From Phycisphaerae bacterium RAS1 (GTDB lineage: Bacteria > Planctomycetota > Phycisphaerae > UBA1845 > Fen-1342): a stretch of DNA of 64,000 nucleotides. Below the pieces are notes generated by a model. The model searched no databases and was not told the origin of the DNA. It saw only the letters and a list, made by a program, of their open reading frames with translations. The stretch lies in assembly GCA_007859745.1 (NCBI GenBank), contig SMLU01000003.1:434001-498000 (forward strand), given 5' to 3'. Position 1 is the stretch's first letter. Each line of letters begins with the position of its first letter. Of this stretch, positions 53,422-61,796 are shown one piece after another. The translations under genes were made by a program, and so were the position numbers.

Positions 53422-54591
53422 CTATCCGCCGGCCTTCATGCTCTCGATCAGAATGTCCGCAATCTCCGGCCGCGTGAACTCCACCGGCGGGCGCTGGCCC
53501 TTGGCCAGCATCTCACGCACCGCCGTCCCCGACAGCGAGACGCGCTCCTCCGGTTTGCTGTTCGTGGTTTTGTCGGTCGCCATCGCGCCGCTGCGGCGGC
53601 ACCAGAAGCTGTTGTCGAACTTCAGCGGCGTGATGCCGATGGCGGCCGGGTCGAACTCGTCGAAGAGCTTCTGCGCGTCGTAAGTGCCGTAGTAGGCGCC
53701 GACGCCGGCGTGGTCGCGGCCGACGATGAAATGCGTGCAGCCGTAGTTCTTGCGGACCAGCGCGTGCAGGATCGCCTCGCGCGGGCCGGCGTAGCGCATG
53801 GCGGCGGGCCAGACCGACAGCATCGCGTTTTTCGGGCTGTAGTAATTGTCGAGCAGGACCTTGTAGCAGCGCATCCGCACGTCGGCCGGGATGTCGCCCT
53901 TCTGCGTCTGGCCGACGAGCGGATGCACCAGCAGACCGTCGCAGATTTCCAGGGCACACTTGGTGATGTACTCATGCGCTCGGTGAATCGGGTTGCGCGT
54001 CTGAAACGCGACCACCGAGTGCCAGCCTTTCTCGACGAATTTCACGCGCGTCTGCCCCGGCGTCAGCCGATATTCGGCGAAAGGCGGATCGATGCCGGGC
54101 GTCAGCACTTCCAGCGGCCCTGACAGGCACACCTCGCCCTGGGCCATCGTCACCGCCACGCCCGGATGGGCGGGGTCACTGGTGCGGAAGACCTTGCTGG
54201 CCTCCTTGGCCTTGTCATGCCGGAATTTCTCCTCGACGGTCATGATCGCCAGCACGCGATCGTGATCGTCGGCCAGCGCCACCGGGCGGCCGAAGTCGAT
54301 CTTCGCCGCGGTTGTGTTGTCGACGCAGCAGAGAATCGGCACGGTCCACGCCAGGCCGCTGGCCAGTCTCATGTGGTCGCAGACGCTGTGGAAATCCGGC
54401 TCGGTCATGAACGTCGTGAGCGGGCTGAACGCACCGACCGCCAGCAGCTCCAGGTCGCAGCGCTCGCGCTCCCCAAGCCGGATGTGCGGCATGTTTTTCG
54501 CCGCGGCGGCGCGCTCTTCACGTCGGGCGCCGGGAACGAGCAGGTCAACGAGTTTTCCGCCGTGGGGCGGGATGAGGGCGTGTTGAGACAT
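53422..54591 (-). CDS. sat: Sulfate adenylyltransferase (ATP sulfurylase)
   Basis: A 389-aa cytoplasmic enzyme that makes APS from ATP and sulfate (or the reverse). It starts at ATG 54591 with GGAGG close upstream. Single-chain sulfurylase motifs are present: QTRNPIHRAHEYI (the QTRNP/HxxH site), GRDHAGVGAYYG, and SLSGTAVREMLAKGQRPP, which ends the catalytic domain. The N-terminal PUA-like domain (~1-150) is normal. There is no CysC-type kinase domain fused. No aprAB, dsr or cys genes are adjacent, so the direction of use cannot be inferred. Confidence 0.95.
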   Translation of the reverse strand: MSQHALIPPHGGKLVDLLVPGARREERAAAAKNMPHIRLGERERCDLELLAVGAFSPLTTFMTEPDFHSVCDHMRLASGLAWTVPILCCVDNTTAAKIDFGRPVALADDHDRVLAIMTVEEKFRHDKAKEASKVFRTSDPAHPGVAVTMAQGEVCLSGPLEVLTPGIDPPFAEYRLTPGQTRVKFVEKGWHSVVAFQTRNPIHRAHEYITKCALEICDGLLVHPLVGQTQKGDIPADVRMRCYKVLLDNYYSPKNAMLSVWPAAMRYAGPREAILHALVRKNYGCTHFIVGRDHAGVGAYYGTYDAQKLFDEFDPAAIGITPLKFDNSFWCRRSGAMATDKTTNSKPEERVSLSGTAVREMLAKGQRPPVEFTRPEIADILIESMKAGG

Positions 54592-54690
54592 TATTCCTCC
54601 AATGTCGATCACCGGAGTTTACGGAGCCCTGCTCGAATCGGAAAGTGCGGCTTTCGGAACCATGGATCTCGGTAGGCCCGGCGGGCATTT

Positions 54691-54798
54691 CTGTCCGAAC
54701 CCGCCGCGCCAAGCGGCGGGGTGACGTCCCCGGCCTGCTGGGGCGGCGCTCGCCTACATCGTCACCCCGCCGCTTGGCGCGGCGGGTTCGGAAAGACG
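54691..54798. repeat. Family C repeat pair
   Basis: Arms CCCGCCGCGCCAAGCGGCGG (54701) and CCGCCGCTTGGCGCGGCGGG (54768), spacer about 40 bases, with GGGTGACGTC/ATCGTCACCC ends. Confidence 0.9.
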
Positions 54799-54847
54799 GC
54801 GCGGTCGGCGGCGCTTGCCAAAACCAACGGCCACACCCGAGCAGCTC

Positions 54848-54898
54848 GCCCTGGGCAAACAAAGAGTCCCGTGCCAGCACGGCGCCGACACGGGACTC
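54848..54898 (-). terminator. Terminator-like hairpin read on the reverse strand
   Basis: GAGTCCCGTG (54898-54889) pairs with CACGGGACTC (54873-54864), both exact, and a T-rich run (TTTGTTTG) follows at 54862-54855. No reverse-strand gene lies upstream of it, so it may end an unannotated short transcript or be a chance or repeat-derived structure. Confidence 0.45.
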
Positions 54899-55039
54899 CG
54901 AAGGGGGACACGACAGCTTCCGTCTCTATTCTTCCATTCAGTTAGTAAAGTGCTGAACTTTTGTTGCCGAAATATGCGCTTTCGTCCGCGCCGCACCGCG
55001 GTCCGGTAGTATCCGCTTGCGGCTCATCCGACCGCCCGT

Positions 55040-55963
55040 ATGATTCAGACCATGCCCCCGACAATCCGCCGTCTTCTGGCGCGCACGATAATCATGCGAC
55101 CAAATCAGCGCGCGCGAGTTGGCGCCACCTTTCAGAACGCGAAGCGCAAGCGAGCGCCCACCGCGCCGTGCGCTCGCTTGCGCTTCGCGTTCCGACAGCG
55201 GCGCGGAATCGCGCGCAGTCGGTCCGAGCGGTTCTGGCTTTTCGTTCCGCTTCCGCGACCGACGCTGAAATCGCCGTCGGACACAGAGGTCCGACGCTAC
55301 AGCACTCAGCGCGCCGCAACGGGCCTGGTCGCCTCCCTGCTCCTGGCGCTGCTCGCCTTTCCCGGCTGCGCCGCCCCCGGCGAGCCGGTCGGCGACACGT
55401 TCGCCATGCTGCAAATACCGGACCTCGACGCCTACATCGACAACGCCGCCACGTACCTGCGGCAATCGGACTTCCCGCCAGAGCGGATCGACCGCGCCGC
55501 CGCGACGATCGTGAGCGAGCCGGTCACGAGCGGGCAGTGGTTCGAGTTCTGGCGGATCGATTCGCAGGGGCCGTATCAGACGCTGGAATCGAGCCTGCAC
55601 ACCACCCGCCGTCGCGTGACAATCGAACTCGTGCGGCAGGGAGATGGCGCGGCGTCGGAGCCGGCCATCCGCGACCCGCGCTCCGAGCCTGAAACGTCCG
55701 CGCCCGCGAGCCCGCCGCCGGCGGGCCGCTATCGCGTGGCGGTTCGGGTGGAAAAGGAGCGGTACAACGCGCCGCAGCGTCAGATCACGACCGCCTCCGG
55801 CGCGCTGGGCATCTACAACGATCGAGTCCCCACGCGCGAAGGCCTGCGCGGCGCCCGCAGCCGCGGTGAGCAGTGGGTGCCGCAGGGGCGCGATGGACTG
55901 CTCGAGGCCTTCCTGCTGGAGAAACTCGCTGATCTTCGAGCGGATGTGCAACCGGTCGAGTAG
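55040..55963 (+). CDS. Predicted lipoprotein with repeat-derived N-terminal extension
   Basis: A 307-aa frame from ATG 55040. The lipobox AFPGC is at about residue 112 (GLVASLLLALLAFPGCAAPG), very late, because two repeats (family F at 55133-55192 and a GTAG element at 55275-55300) lie in frame before it and are translated. No ATG, GTG or TTG lies between the GTAG repeat and the lipobox, so either the start is upstream and the signal is buried, or the original start was lost. The mature part (~113-307) contains AYIDNAATYLRQSDFPPERI and WFEFWRIDSQGPYQTLESSL. Function unknown. Confidence 0.5.
   Translation: MIQTMPPTIRRLLARTIIMRPNQRARVGATFQNAKRKRAPTAPCARLRFAFRQRRGIARSRSERFWLFVPLPRPTLKSPSDTEVRRYSTQRAATGLVASLLLALLAFPGCAAPGEPVGDTFAMLQIPDLDAYIDNAATYLRQSDFPPERIDRAAATIVSEPVTSGQWFEFWRIDSQGPYQTLESSLHTTRRRVTIELVRQGDGAASEPAIRDPRSEPETSAPASPPPAGRYRVAVRVEKERYNAPQRQITTASGALGIYNDRVPTREGLRGARSRGEQWVPQGRDGLLEAFLLEKLADLRADVQPVE
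55133..55192. repeat. Family F inverted repeat inside the lipoprotein frame
   Basis: Arms CAGAACGCGAAGCGCAAGCG-AGCGC and GCGCTCGCTTGCGCTTCGCG-TTC, about 12 bases apart, matching 51144-51205. Confidence 0.88.
55275..55300 (-). repeat. GTAG-headed palindrome inside the lipoprotein frame
   Basis: Reverse-strand GTAGCGTCGGACCTCTGTGT-CCGACG, a single copy of family H, just before the signal sequence of the lipoprotein. Confidence 0.88.
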
Positions 55964-56028
55964 CCCGCGCGAGCGCTGCTCCCGCGCGCGCCGTTCACGC
56001 CAAACGCCGCGCGCTTCGCGGTCGGCCG

Positions 56029-56652
56029 CTACACCGGCCGAAGTGTCGGCGCGGTCTCCGGCATCGCGTCGAGCACCTTGTCCACCAGCCCGTAAGCGAC
56101 CGACTCTTCCGCATCCATCCAGTTGTTGCGGTCGCAGTCAGCCACGATCTGGTCGTACGACTTGCCCGTGTGCCGCGCCAGGACGTTGTAGAGCTGCCGC
56201 TGCGTCCGCATCATCTCGTCCAGCTCGATCTTCAGATCGGTCGCCGGGCCGCGGGCGCCGCCCAGCGGCTGGTGGATCATGATTCGCGCGTGCGGCAGGA
56301 CGTAGCGCTTGCCCTTGGCGCCGGCGGCGGTCAGCACGGCCGCCATGCTGGCGGCGGCGCCGGTGACGTAGGTCGCGACCGGGCAGGGGATGAACTGCAT
56401 CGTGTCGTAGATGCCCATGCCGCTGTAGACCGACCCGCCGGGCGAGTTGATGTACATGTGGATGTCGGCCTTGCGGTCCTCGTTGGCCAGAAAGAGCAGT
56501 TGCGCGATGATGACGTTGCTCAAATCGGACGTGACTTCATCGCCCAGAAAGATGATGCGGTCCTTGAGCAGGCGCGAGTAGATGTCATAGGCGCGCTCTC
56601 CACGGCCCTCGCGCTCGACCACAATCGGGATCAACTGATTTCGTGCAGGCAT
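56029..56652 (-). CDS. clpP: ATP-dependent Clp protease proteolytic subunit (first copy)
   Basis: A 207-aa protein. I chose ATG 56652 (MPARNQLIPIVVEREGRGER), where the ClpP propeptide-like opening begins; the longer frame reads through a repeat. The serine protease site has Ser102 in GAAASMAAVL and His127 in MIHQPLGG; the third residue follows near ~176. DIYSRLLKDRIIFLG and YINSPGGSVYSGMGIYDTM are ClpP signatures. It forms the 14-subunit barrel that degrades unfolded proteins fed by ClpX/ClpA. A second clpP lies 166 bases upstream on the same strand. Confidence 0.95.
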   Translation of the reverse strand: MPARNQLIPIVVEREGRGERAYDIYSRLLKDRIIFLGDEVTSDLSNVIIAQLLFLANEDRKADIHMYINSPGGSVYSGMGIYDTMQFIPCPVATYVTGAAASMAAVLTAAGAKGKRYVLPHARIMIHQPLGGARGPATDLKIELDEMMRTQRQLYNVLARHTGKSYDQIVADCDRNNWMDAEESVAYGLVDKVLDAMPETAPTLRPV

Positions 56653-56673
56653 TCTTCGATTCCTTTTATGGCT

Positions 56674-56786
56674 CGGGGAGCATCGGCGTCTCGCCGGTGC
56701 GACTTCAGAGCCGCGACCGGAGGGGCGCGGTGCACTCGACGCACCCAGTCTCGCGTCCAACCGCTCCCTCACGGTCGCGGCTCGGA
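56674..56786. repeat. Family B half-repeat and family G inverted repeat
   Basis: 56674-56701 is a left arm of family B (GGGGAGCATCGGCGTCTCGC). 56706-56786 holds the family G pair: left GAGCCGCGACCGGAGGGGCG, right CGCTCCCTCACGGTCGCGGC-TC. They fill the gap between the two clpP genes. Confidence 0.88.
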
Positions 56787-56818
56787 AATTCATCGCGGCG
56801 CGGCGACTGAGCGCACCA

Positions 56819-57454
56819 TTACTTCTTCTTCTTTTCCAGCCGCGACTCTTCCAGAATCTCGTCAATCAGGCCGTAGTCCTTGGCCTCCGCCGCGTCCAGA
56901 AAACGATCGCGCTCCGTGTCCTTCTCGACCTGCTCGGGCTGCTTGCCCGTGTGCATCGCCAGGATGTTGATCAGCGTGCGCTTCACTTTCATGATCTCGT
57001 CCGCCTGAATCCGCATGTCGGACGCCTGGCCCGACACGTAGCCCCAGGGCTGGTGGATCATGATCTTCGAATGCGGCAGGGCGAAGCGCTTACCCTTCGT
57101 TCCGGCCGCGAGAATCAGGGCGGCGCCGCTGGCGGCCGTGCCGACGCAGTAGGTGCAGATGTCGCAGCTCAGGAAGCGCATCGTGTCGTAGATGGCCAGC
57201 GTGTCGTCGATGTGCCCGCCGGGGCAGTTGATGTACAGATGAATGTCCTGGTCGCGCTTCAGCGACTGCAGGTACAGCATGCTCTTGATCAGGTGCGAGC
57301 AGACCGTGCTGCTGTTGATCGTGATTCCGGGGTCGAGCGGCAGGTCGAGAAACAGGATGCGGTTCTCGAGCAGCATTTCGTTGAGGCCCATCTGGCGCCA
57401 GGCCTGCCACTGCGAAGCCTGCGCCCGCGGGCGCTCATATTCGGACCAAATCAC
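56819..57454 (-). CDS. Clp protease proteolytic subunit, divergent second copy
   Basis: A 211-aa ClpP paralogue. Catalytic Ser109 lies in GTAASGAALILAAG and His134 in IMIHQPWG, both in the family positions. DIHLYINCPGGHIDDTLAIY and RTLINILAMHTGKQPEQVEK are recognisable. The N-terminus (MIWSEYERPRAQASQWQAW) differs from the first copy and has a longer axial segment. Several bacteria with two clpP genes make mixed barrels, and that may apply here. It is transcribed first, then the first copy, with repeats between them. Confidence 0.9.
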   Translation of the reverse strand: MIWSEYERPRAQASQWQAWRQMGLNEMLLENRILFLDLPLDPGITINSSTVCSHLIKSMLYLQSLKRDQDIHLYINCPGGHIDDTLAIYDTMRFLSCDICTYCVGTAASGAALILAAGTKGKRFALPHSKIMIHQPWGYVSGQASDMRIQADEIMKVKRTLINILAMHTGKQPEQVEKDTERDRFLDAAEAKDYGLIDEILEESRLEKKKK

Positions 57455-57604
57455 TCAGACATCTCCTTCCTTGTCGCTCACCGGGCTGACCGCCGGCCTC
57501 CGGCCGTCGGCGCCGCCGCGGGAGCGCTGAGATTCTATCGGCTTAACCCCGCTTTGGGATGTCGCGCAGCCGCAATGCCCGCGATTCACCCACGATGCCG
57601 ATCG

Positions 57605-58939
57605 CTACCGCTCCCGCCAGCCGGCGTCGATGAACTCCAGGAGGCGATCGAACCGCTTGGCCCAATCCCGCTCATGGTGCCTGCCGCCTTCGATTTCCTC
57701 ATACCTGAAATCAGCCCCCTCTCGGCAGCCGCGCGCTTTCAGAATCTCGACCAGCGCCCGACAGTCGCTCACCGCCTTGGTGAAGAGCGCCATCGGCCCC
57801 TCGCGCGAACCTTCCTCCGTCCCCATGTCCAACCACACTCGCGGCTTCGTTTCCGGCGGCGCACCCCGCACGACCTCTAGGATGGACCGCTCATTCCACG
57901 CCAGCGCCGGCGACACCACGCCCGCCGTCCCGAACACGTCCGGACGCTTGTACGCCGCGTAGAGCGAAATCAGCCCACCCAGCGACGACCCGGCGATGGC
58001 CGTGTGGCCGGCGTCCGGGCGCGTGCGATAGGTGCGGTCGATCAGCGGTTTGAGCGTTTCGGCGATGAACGCCACGTAGAGATCGCCCCGTCCTCCGCCG
58101 CCGAAGCGATCGTCGCGCGCGTGCGTGTATTCGTCGCGCCGATCGGCGTTGTTGTAGATCGCGACGATGATCAGCGGGCGAATTTTCCCCGCCGCGATCA
58201 GCCGCTGGGCCGTCTCGTCGGCCGACCATTCAACGCCGCCGAACGAAGTCGCCTCGTCGAAGACGTTATTTCCGTCGTGCATGTAGAGAACGGGGTAGCG
58301 GCGCTCGGCGTCTTTTTCATAACCCGGCGGCAGGTACACCAGCACGGTTCGCGTGTTCCCAAGCTGCGGCGATTCAACCGCGTCATGGACGCGGATGTCG
58401 CCGGTGCGCGTGCTGCTGCGCTTCGCGCGGGGTGCGGTGCTATCACCGCCGGTCGACCTGTCGGAAAGCAGCACGCGTCGCAATGGGGCCTGATCCGCCC
58501 AGCGCGCGATGGCATGGACGATCACTAGCTCGTCTTCGCCGTTCGGCGTCATCGAACGATTCGCCAGTTCGCCGCCGGCGGCCGACTTCTCCACCGTCTG
58601 CCACGTGCCCGTCCGCGTGAACTTGTACTCCACCGCCGCCCCGGCCGGCAGCGACCACGTCGCCTCATAAAGTCCCGCCGAAACCCGCGCCAGCGGCCGG
58701 CCATCCGCCGGCCAGCCGTCAACCGACATGGCACAGAAGATGCGATCCTGAAAGGGCTCCGCGTCCGGCGTCACGACCACGAAGCGCACGCGGGCCGACG
58801 ATACATCGCCTGCTGTGCCGACCGGAGCGAGAGCCGGCGCCGCGAGGGCAGAGGCGATTATCGCGGCGACTGACCACCCGCCGCTCAGGCTGGAATGCGG
58901 CCGCGACATCGGCCGGCGAGGCGACGTCCTGCTCAACAT
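57605..58939 (-). CDS. Secreted esterase (Fes/esterase D type) with CBM48-like domain
   Basis: A 444-aa protein from ATG 58939 (ATG 58909 possible). A signal peptide (~25-47, VAAIIASALAAPALAPVGTA) is followed by a starch-binding/CBM48-like domain (~50-140, RVRFVVVTPD to GTWQTVEKSA). The alpha/beta-hydrolase fold shows VLVYLPPGYEKDAERRYPVL, MHDGNNVFDEA and the nucleophile elbow GSSLGGLIS, with the catalytic His in EGGRHHERDW. The class includes enterochelin esterases, feruloyl/acetyl xylan esterases and mycolyl transferases. The substrate here is unknown. It ends 150 bases after the second clpP gene. Confidence 0.82.
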   Translation of the reverse strand: MLSRTSPRRPMSRPHSSLSGGWSVAAIIASALAAPALAPVGTAGDVSSARVRFVVVTPDAEPFQDRIFCAMSVDGWPADGRPLARVSAGLYEATWSLPAGAAVEYKFTRTGTWQTVEKSAAGGELANRSMTPNGEDELVIVHAIARWADQAPLRRVLLSDRSTGGDSTAPRAKRSSTRTGDIRVHDAVESPQLGNTRTVLVYLPPGYEKDAERRYPVLYMHDGNNVFDEATSFGGVEWSADETAQRLIAAGKIRPLIIVAIYNNADRRDEYTHARDDRFGGGGRGDLYVAFIAETLKPLIDRTYRTRPDAGHTAIAGSSLGGLISLYAAYKRPDVFGTAGVVSPALAWNERSILEVVRGAPPETKPRVWLDMGTEEGSREGPMALFTKAVSDCRALVEILKARGCREGADFRYEEIEGGRHHERDWAKRFDRLLEFIDAGWRER

Positions 58940-58974
58940 GCGTGCAACTCCACCGGCAGGTGCGGCGGGCCAAT

Positions 58975-59090
58975 CTGTCCGAACCCGCCGCGCCAAGCGG
59001 CGGGTCTACGTCCCCGGCGGGTATCGGCGGGTGTGGCGGCACTCGGCTGCGTTCGTCAACCCGCCGCTTGGCGCGGCGGGCTCGGACAGA
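58975..59090. repeat. Family C repeat pair
   Basis: Arms CCCGCCGCGCCAAGCGGCGG (58984) and CCGCCGCTTGGCGCGGCGGG (59061), spacer about 45 bases, upstream of the esterase gene. Confidence 0.9.
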
Positions 59091-59167
59091 TGCACCGGCG
59101 GCGGGACGGATTGTGCCGCGGCGGGTGCGGGCCGATTAGCCCAGGTGAGTGACGGCCGGATCGGACG

Positions 59168-59326
59168 TTACGCCGTCCCTGTACCTGTCGCTCCCGCGAG
59201 CAAGCTCGGAAGCAGCTCAGTGACGAGCAATTGAACGCCGTAAAAAGCCAGGTCCACAAGGCAACTCTGAAGCTGCAGCGTCACTCCGCCGCAGGCGATC
59301 AGCGCAACCCACTTCCATTTCTTCAT
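59168..59326 (-). CDS. Small exported peptide
   Basis: A 52-aa product from ATG 59326, with GGAG about 8 bases upstream. It reads MKKWKWVALIACGGVTLQLQ, then SCLVDLAFYGVQLLVTELL and an Ala/Gly/Thr tail. The start is a short charged region, a hydrophobic stretch and a Cys (QLQSC), which might be a lipid-anchor site but is not a perfect lipobox. Small proteins of this shape (TLQLxxCL followed by Asp-Leu) recur in planctomycetes. No function is known. Confidence 0.5.
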   Translation of the reverse strand: MKKWKWVALIACGGVTLQLQSCLVDLAFYGVQLLVTELLPSLLAGATGTGTA

Positions 59327-59415
59327 CGGAAACACTCCAGAACAGCGCGCCGCAACCGTATGAGCAGCGCATGTTAATCGCATTCTCCTGCGGCGTGTCA
59401 ACCCAGCTTGCAAAT

Positions 59416-59829
59416 TCAATCGCTTACGCGGAAGTAGGTCACCTGCGCCACGGCGACCAGTTTCCCCGACAGGTCGAACATTTCAATCGCCACCGGGCAA
59501 AGCGTCTTGCCGAGCTTGATCACACGCGCGTTCGCAACCACATCCGTCATGCACGGAGCGAGGTAACGGACGCTCAGATCGCTCGTGACCAGCGTCTCAT
59601 CCGGCCCGTTGAGCGTTGCAATCGCGAACCACGCGACGCAGTCGGCCACGTTGGCGAGCATGCCGCCGTGGAACCCCGGCAGCACGCCGTCGAAGCGCGG
59701 GTCGTGCCGCGCCGACAGCCGGCAGAAGCCGTCGTCGAACTCCAGGAACTCAAGCCCCAGCGCCGTGACGCACGGCGCCGTCCGGCTGCGTTGAAGAATC
59801 GCCTCTCGCCGCGTCGCGTCCAACATCAT
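59416..59829 (-). CDS. Hotdog-fold thioesterase (PaaI type)
   Basis: A 137-aa cytoplasmic protein. The fold is seen in FLEFDDGFCRLSARHDPRFD, HGGMLANVADCVAWFAIATL (central helix), and LVTSDLSVRYLAPCMTDVVA (hotdog sheet). The GxxHGG motif near the start of the helix is the PaaI substrate site. Such enzymes hydrolyse acyl-CoA thioesters; the acyl group is unknown. ATG 59829 and 59826 are both possible. It ends 90 bases before the small peptide gene on the same strand. Confidence 0.85.
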   Translation of the reverse strand: MMLDATRREAILQRSRTAPCVTALGLEFLEFDDGFCRLSARHDPRFDGVLPGFHGGMLANVADCVAWFAIATLNGPDETLVTSDLSVRYLAPCMTDVVANARVIKLGKTLCPVAIEMFDLSGKLVAVAQVTYFRVSD

Positions 59830-59917
59830 GAATCTCCATCAGGCCGTCGGCGTCGCGTGACCGCGCCGCGCCCCGCGAGCCTACCAAGCCCGTCAAGCGC
59901 GGTTGGCCCCGACAGTC

Positions 59918-60009
59918 GTGGGTCAGTTTGGGGGACCGGCCTCTGGCCGGTCTTTTCCTCTTCGGCGAGGACGAGACCGGCCGGAGGCCGGTCCCCCAAG
60001 CTGACCCAC
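59918..60009. repeat. Family D inverted pair with extended arms
   Basis: Outer arms GTGGGTCAGTTTGGGGGACC and GGTCCCCCAAGCTGACCCAC (one mismatch) enclose two small hairpins GACCGGCC/GGCCGGTC. About 20 bases lie in the centre. It sits in the gap between the hotdog gene and the glycosyltransferase. Confidence 0.9.
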
Positions 60010-60127
60010 TACCGCCCGACGCCGCGCGTTGACACGCTCTTAACCCAAGCCTACAGTCCGGCCATGGGTTGCGGCGTCTCCGCACGCCGTTTTGAGCGCG
60101 GTTTGATCGACGTCCGAGGGTCTCTAC

Positions 60128-61705
60128 TTGTCATCTTTCCTTGAAACGGCCTGCCTGGCGTCGTTTCTTTTCCTGATGATTGTTCCGGGCGTCTACGGGG
60201 TGCACTTATACCTGCTGATGTTCCTCTCGTTCTGGCGGCGAAGCAGTGTCCGGCGCTACCAGGCCGCGACGACCACGCGCTACACGCGCGAGACGCCCGA
60301 GAATCTGTGGCCGATCGTCACGACGCAAATCCCTTTATACAATGAAGTTACGGTTGCGCGGCGGGTGATCGAAGCGGCCGCCCGAATGGACTACCCGGTC
60401 GGCCGGCACGAGGTGCAGATCCTCGACGACAGCAGCGACGAAACGCGCGAGCTGGTGGATCAGACGGTGCTCGAGCTCCGCGCCCGCGGCTATGACGTCT
60501 CCGTCGTCCGCCGCGCGGATCGCACGAACTACAAGGCCGGCGCCCTCGCGCACGGCCTGAAATTCTCCCGCGGCAAGTACATCGCCATCTTCGACGCCGA
60601 CTTTGTGCCCGATCACCAGTTTCTCCGCAAGCTCGTCCCGCTGATCGAGTCCGACCCCCAGGCGGGCTGCGTGCAGGGCCGCTGGGGTCACTTGAACGCG
60701 GGGGAGAACTGGATCACCGAGGGGCTGGCGCTGGGCATCGACGGCCACTTCAGCGTTGAGCAGGGCGCCCGCGCGTGGAGCGGCTTCCTGCTGAACTTCA
60801 ACGGCACCGGCGGCATCTGGCGCCGCGCCGCGATCGACGACCCGCGCGTCGGCGGCTGGCATGGCGACACCATCACCGAAGACCTCGATCTCTCGTATCG
60901 CGCCCAGCTCGTCGGCTGGCGCGTCATCTACTGCAACGACGTCGTCAGCCCGGCGGAAATCCCGGCCGATGTCAACGCGCTCAAGTCGCAGCAGCGCCGC
61001 TGGGCCACCGGGTCGATCCAGACCGCCCGCAAACTCCTGCCGCTCGTCTGGAAATCTCCGATTTCGCTCCTGCAGAAGCTCGAAGCGACGCTGCACCTTA
61101 CGCAGTACTCGGTTTCCGTGTTCATGCTGCTGATGGCGATTTTCGGCCGTACGCTGCTTTGGACGGTTCCGGCTGAAAAAGCTGCGACGTGGCTGGGCGT
61201 GAGTTCCGTGCTCGTGCTGGCCGGCGCCGCCGCGCCCTCGATCGCCTACATGTACGCCCGCTGGACGCTCTCGCGCGAAGTGGTGGGCCTGCTGCGCCTC
61301 TTGAAGTTCATTCTGCTCGGCTTCGGGCTGGCCGTGAATAACGGCGTCGCGGTGCTGGTGGGCCTGGTGCAGCGCGGCGGCGAGTTCGTCCGCACGCCCA
61401 AGTCGGGCGCCAGCGCCCAGTCGCGCGGCCGCGGACAATACGCGTCGCTTCGCTCAAAGCTCTGGTTGTTCGAGATCGCGCTGGGCGCGTTCTGCCTCGT
61501 GCAGTGGGCGGCGTTCCTGAAAGCCGACCACTACGTCGGCGGCTCGTTCATGCTGCTGTACGCCTTCGGGCTGATCGCCATGGGCCTGGGCACGCGCCGC
61601 CAGACCGCCGCCCGGACTGCCGCTCACGCCCCGCCGCGCAGCATACCGGCAGCGCCGGTTCATCTTGAGACGTCGCCGGAGCCGGCGATGCGCATCTCGG
61701 CCTAG
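60128..61705 (+). CDS. Processive glycosyltransferase, family 2 (cellulose-synthase-like)
   Basis: A 525-aa membrane enzyme. The start is TTG 60128, the only plausible nearby codon. An N-terminal membrane helix (~8-35) is followed by a GT2 domain: QILDDSSDETRE (DxD), IAIFDADFVPD (DAD), GWHGDTITEDLDLSYRAQ (TED) and LKSQQRRWATG (QxxRW), the full set of processive GT2 motifs. Four further membrane helices lie in ~340-500. The class makes polysaccharides such as cellulose, mannan or similar. It opens a plus-strand run towards wecA-like and ligase-like genes. Confidence 0.9.
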   Translation: MSSFLETACLASFLFLMIVPGVYGVHLYLLMFLSFWRRSSVRRYQAATTTRYTRETPENLWPIVTTQIPLYNEVTVARRVIEAAARMDYPVGRHEVQILDDSSDETRELVDQTVLELRARGYDVSVVRRADRTNYKAGALAHGLKFSRGKYIAIFDADFVPDHQFLRKLVPLIESDPQAGCVQGRWGHLNAGENWITEGLALGIDGHFSVEQGARAWSGFLLNFNGTGGIWRRAAIDDPRVGGWHGDTITEDLDLSYRAQLVGWRVIYCNDVVSPAEIPADVNALKSQQRRWATGSIQTARKLLPLVWKSPISLLQKLEATLHLTQYSVSVFMLLMAIFGRTLLWTVPAEKAATWLGVSSVLVLAGAAAPSIAYMYARWTLSREVVGLLRLLKFILLGFGLAVNNGVAVLVGLVQRGGEFVRTPKSGASAQSRGRGQYASLRSKLWLFEIALGAFCLVQWAAFLKADHYVGGSFMLLYAFGLIAMGLGTRRQTAARTAAHAPPRSIPAAPVHLETSPEPAMRISA

Positions 61706-61727
61706 CGTCGCGGCACGCACTCCGGTA

Positions 61728-61780
61728 CGGGGAGCATCGGCGTCCCGCCGGTGCGCACCGGCGGGACGCCGATGCTCCCC
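61728..61780. repeat. Family B palindromic repeat (near perfect)
   Basis: GGGGAGCATCGGCGTCCCGC ... GCGGGACGCCGATGCTCCCC with the centre CGGTGCGCACCG. The copy starts 23 bases after the glycosyltransferase stop. Confidence 0.93.
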
Positions 61781-61796
61781 ATTGTTGCGCATGATC

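Larger units (their letters stand above)
54592..55039. other. 450-base gap with repeats and a terminator-like hairpin
   Basis: It lies between the start of sat (54591) and the lipoprotein frame at 55040. It holds the sat promoter near 54592-54690, a family C pair (54691-54798) and a 10-base hairpin (54864-54898). I see no convincing gene. Confidence 0.6.
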
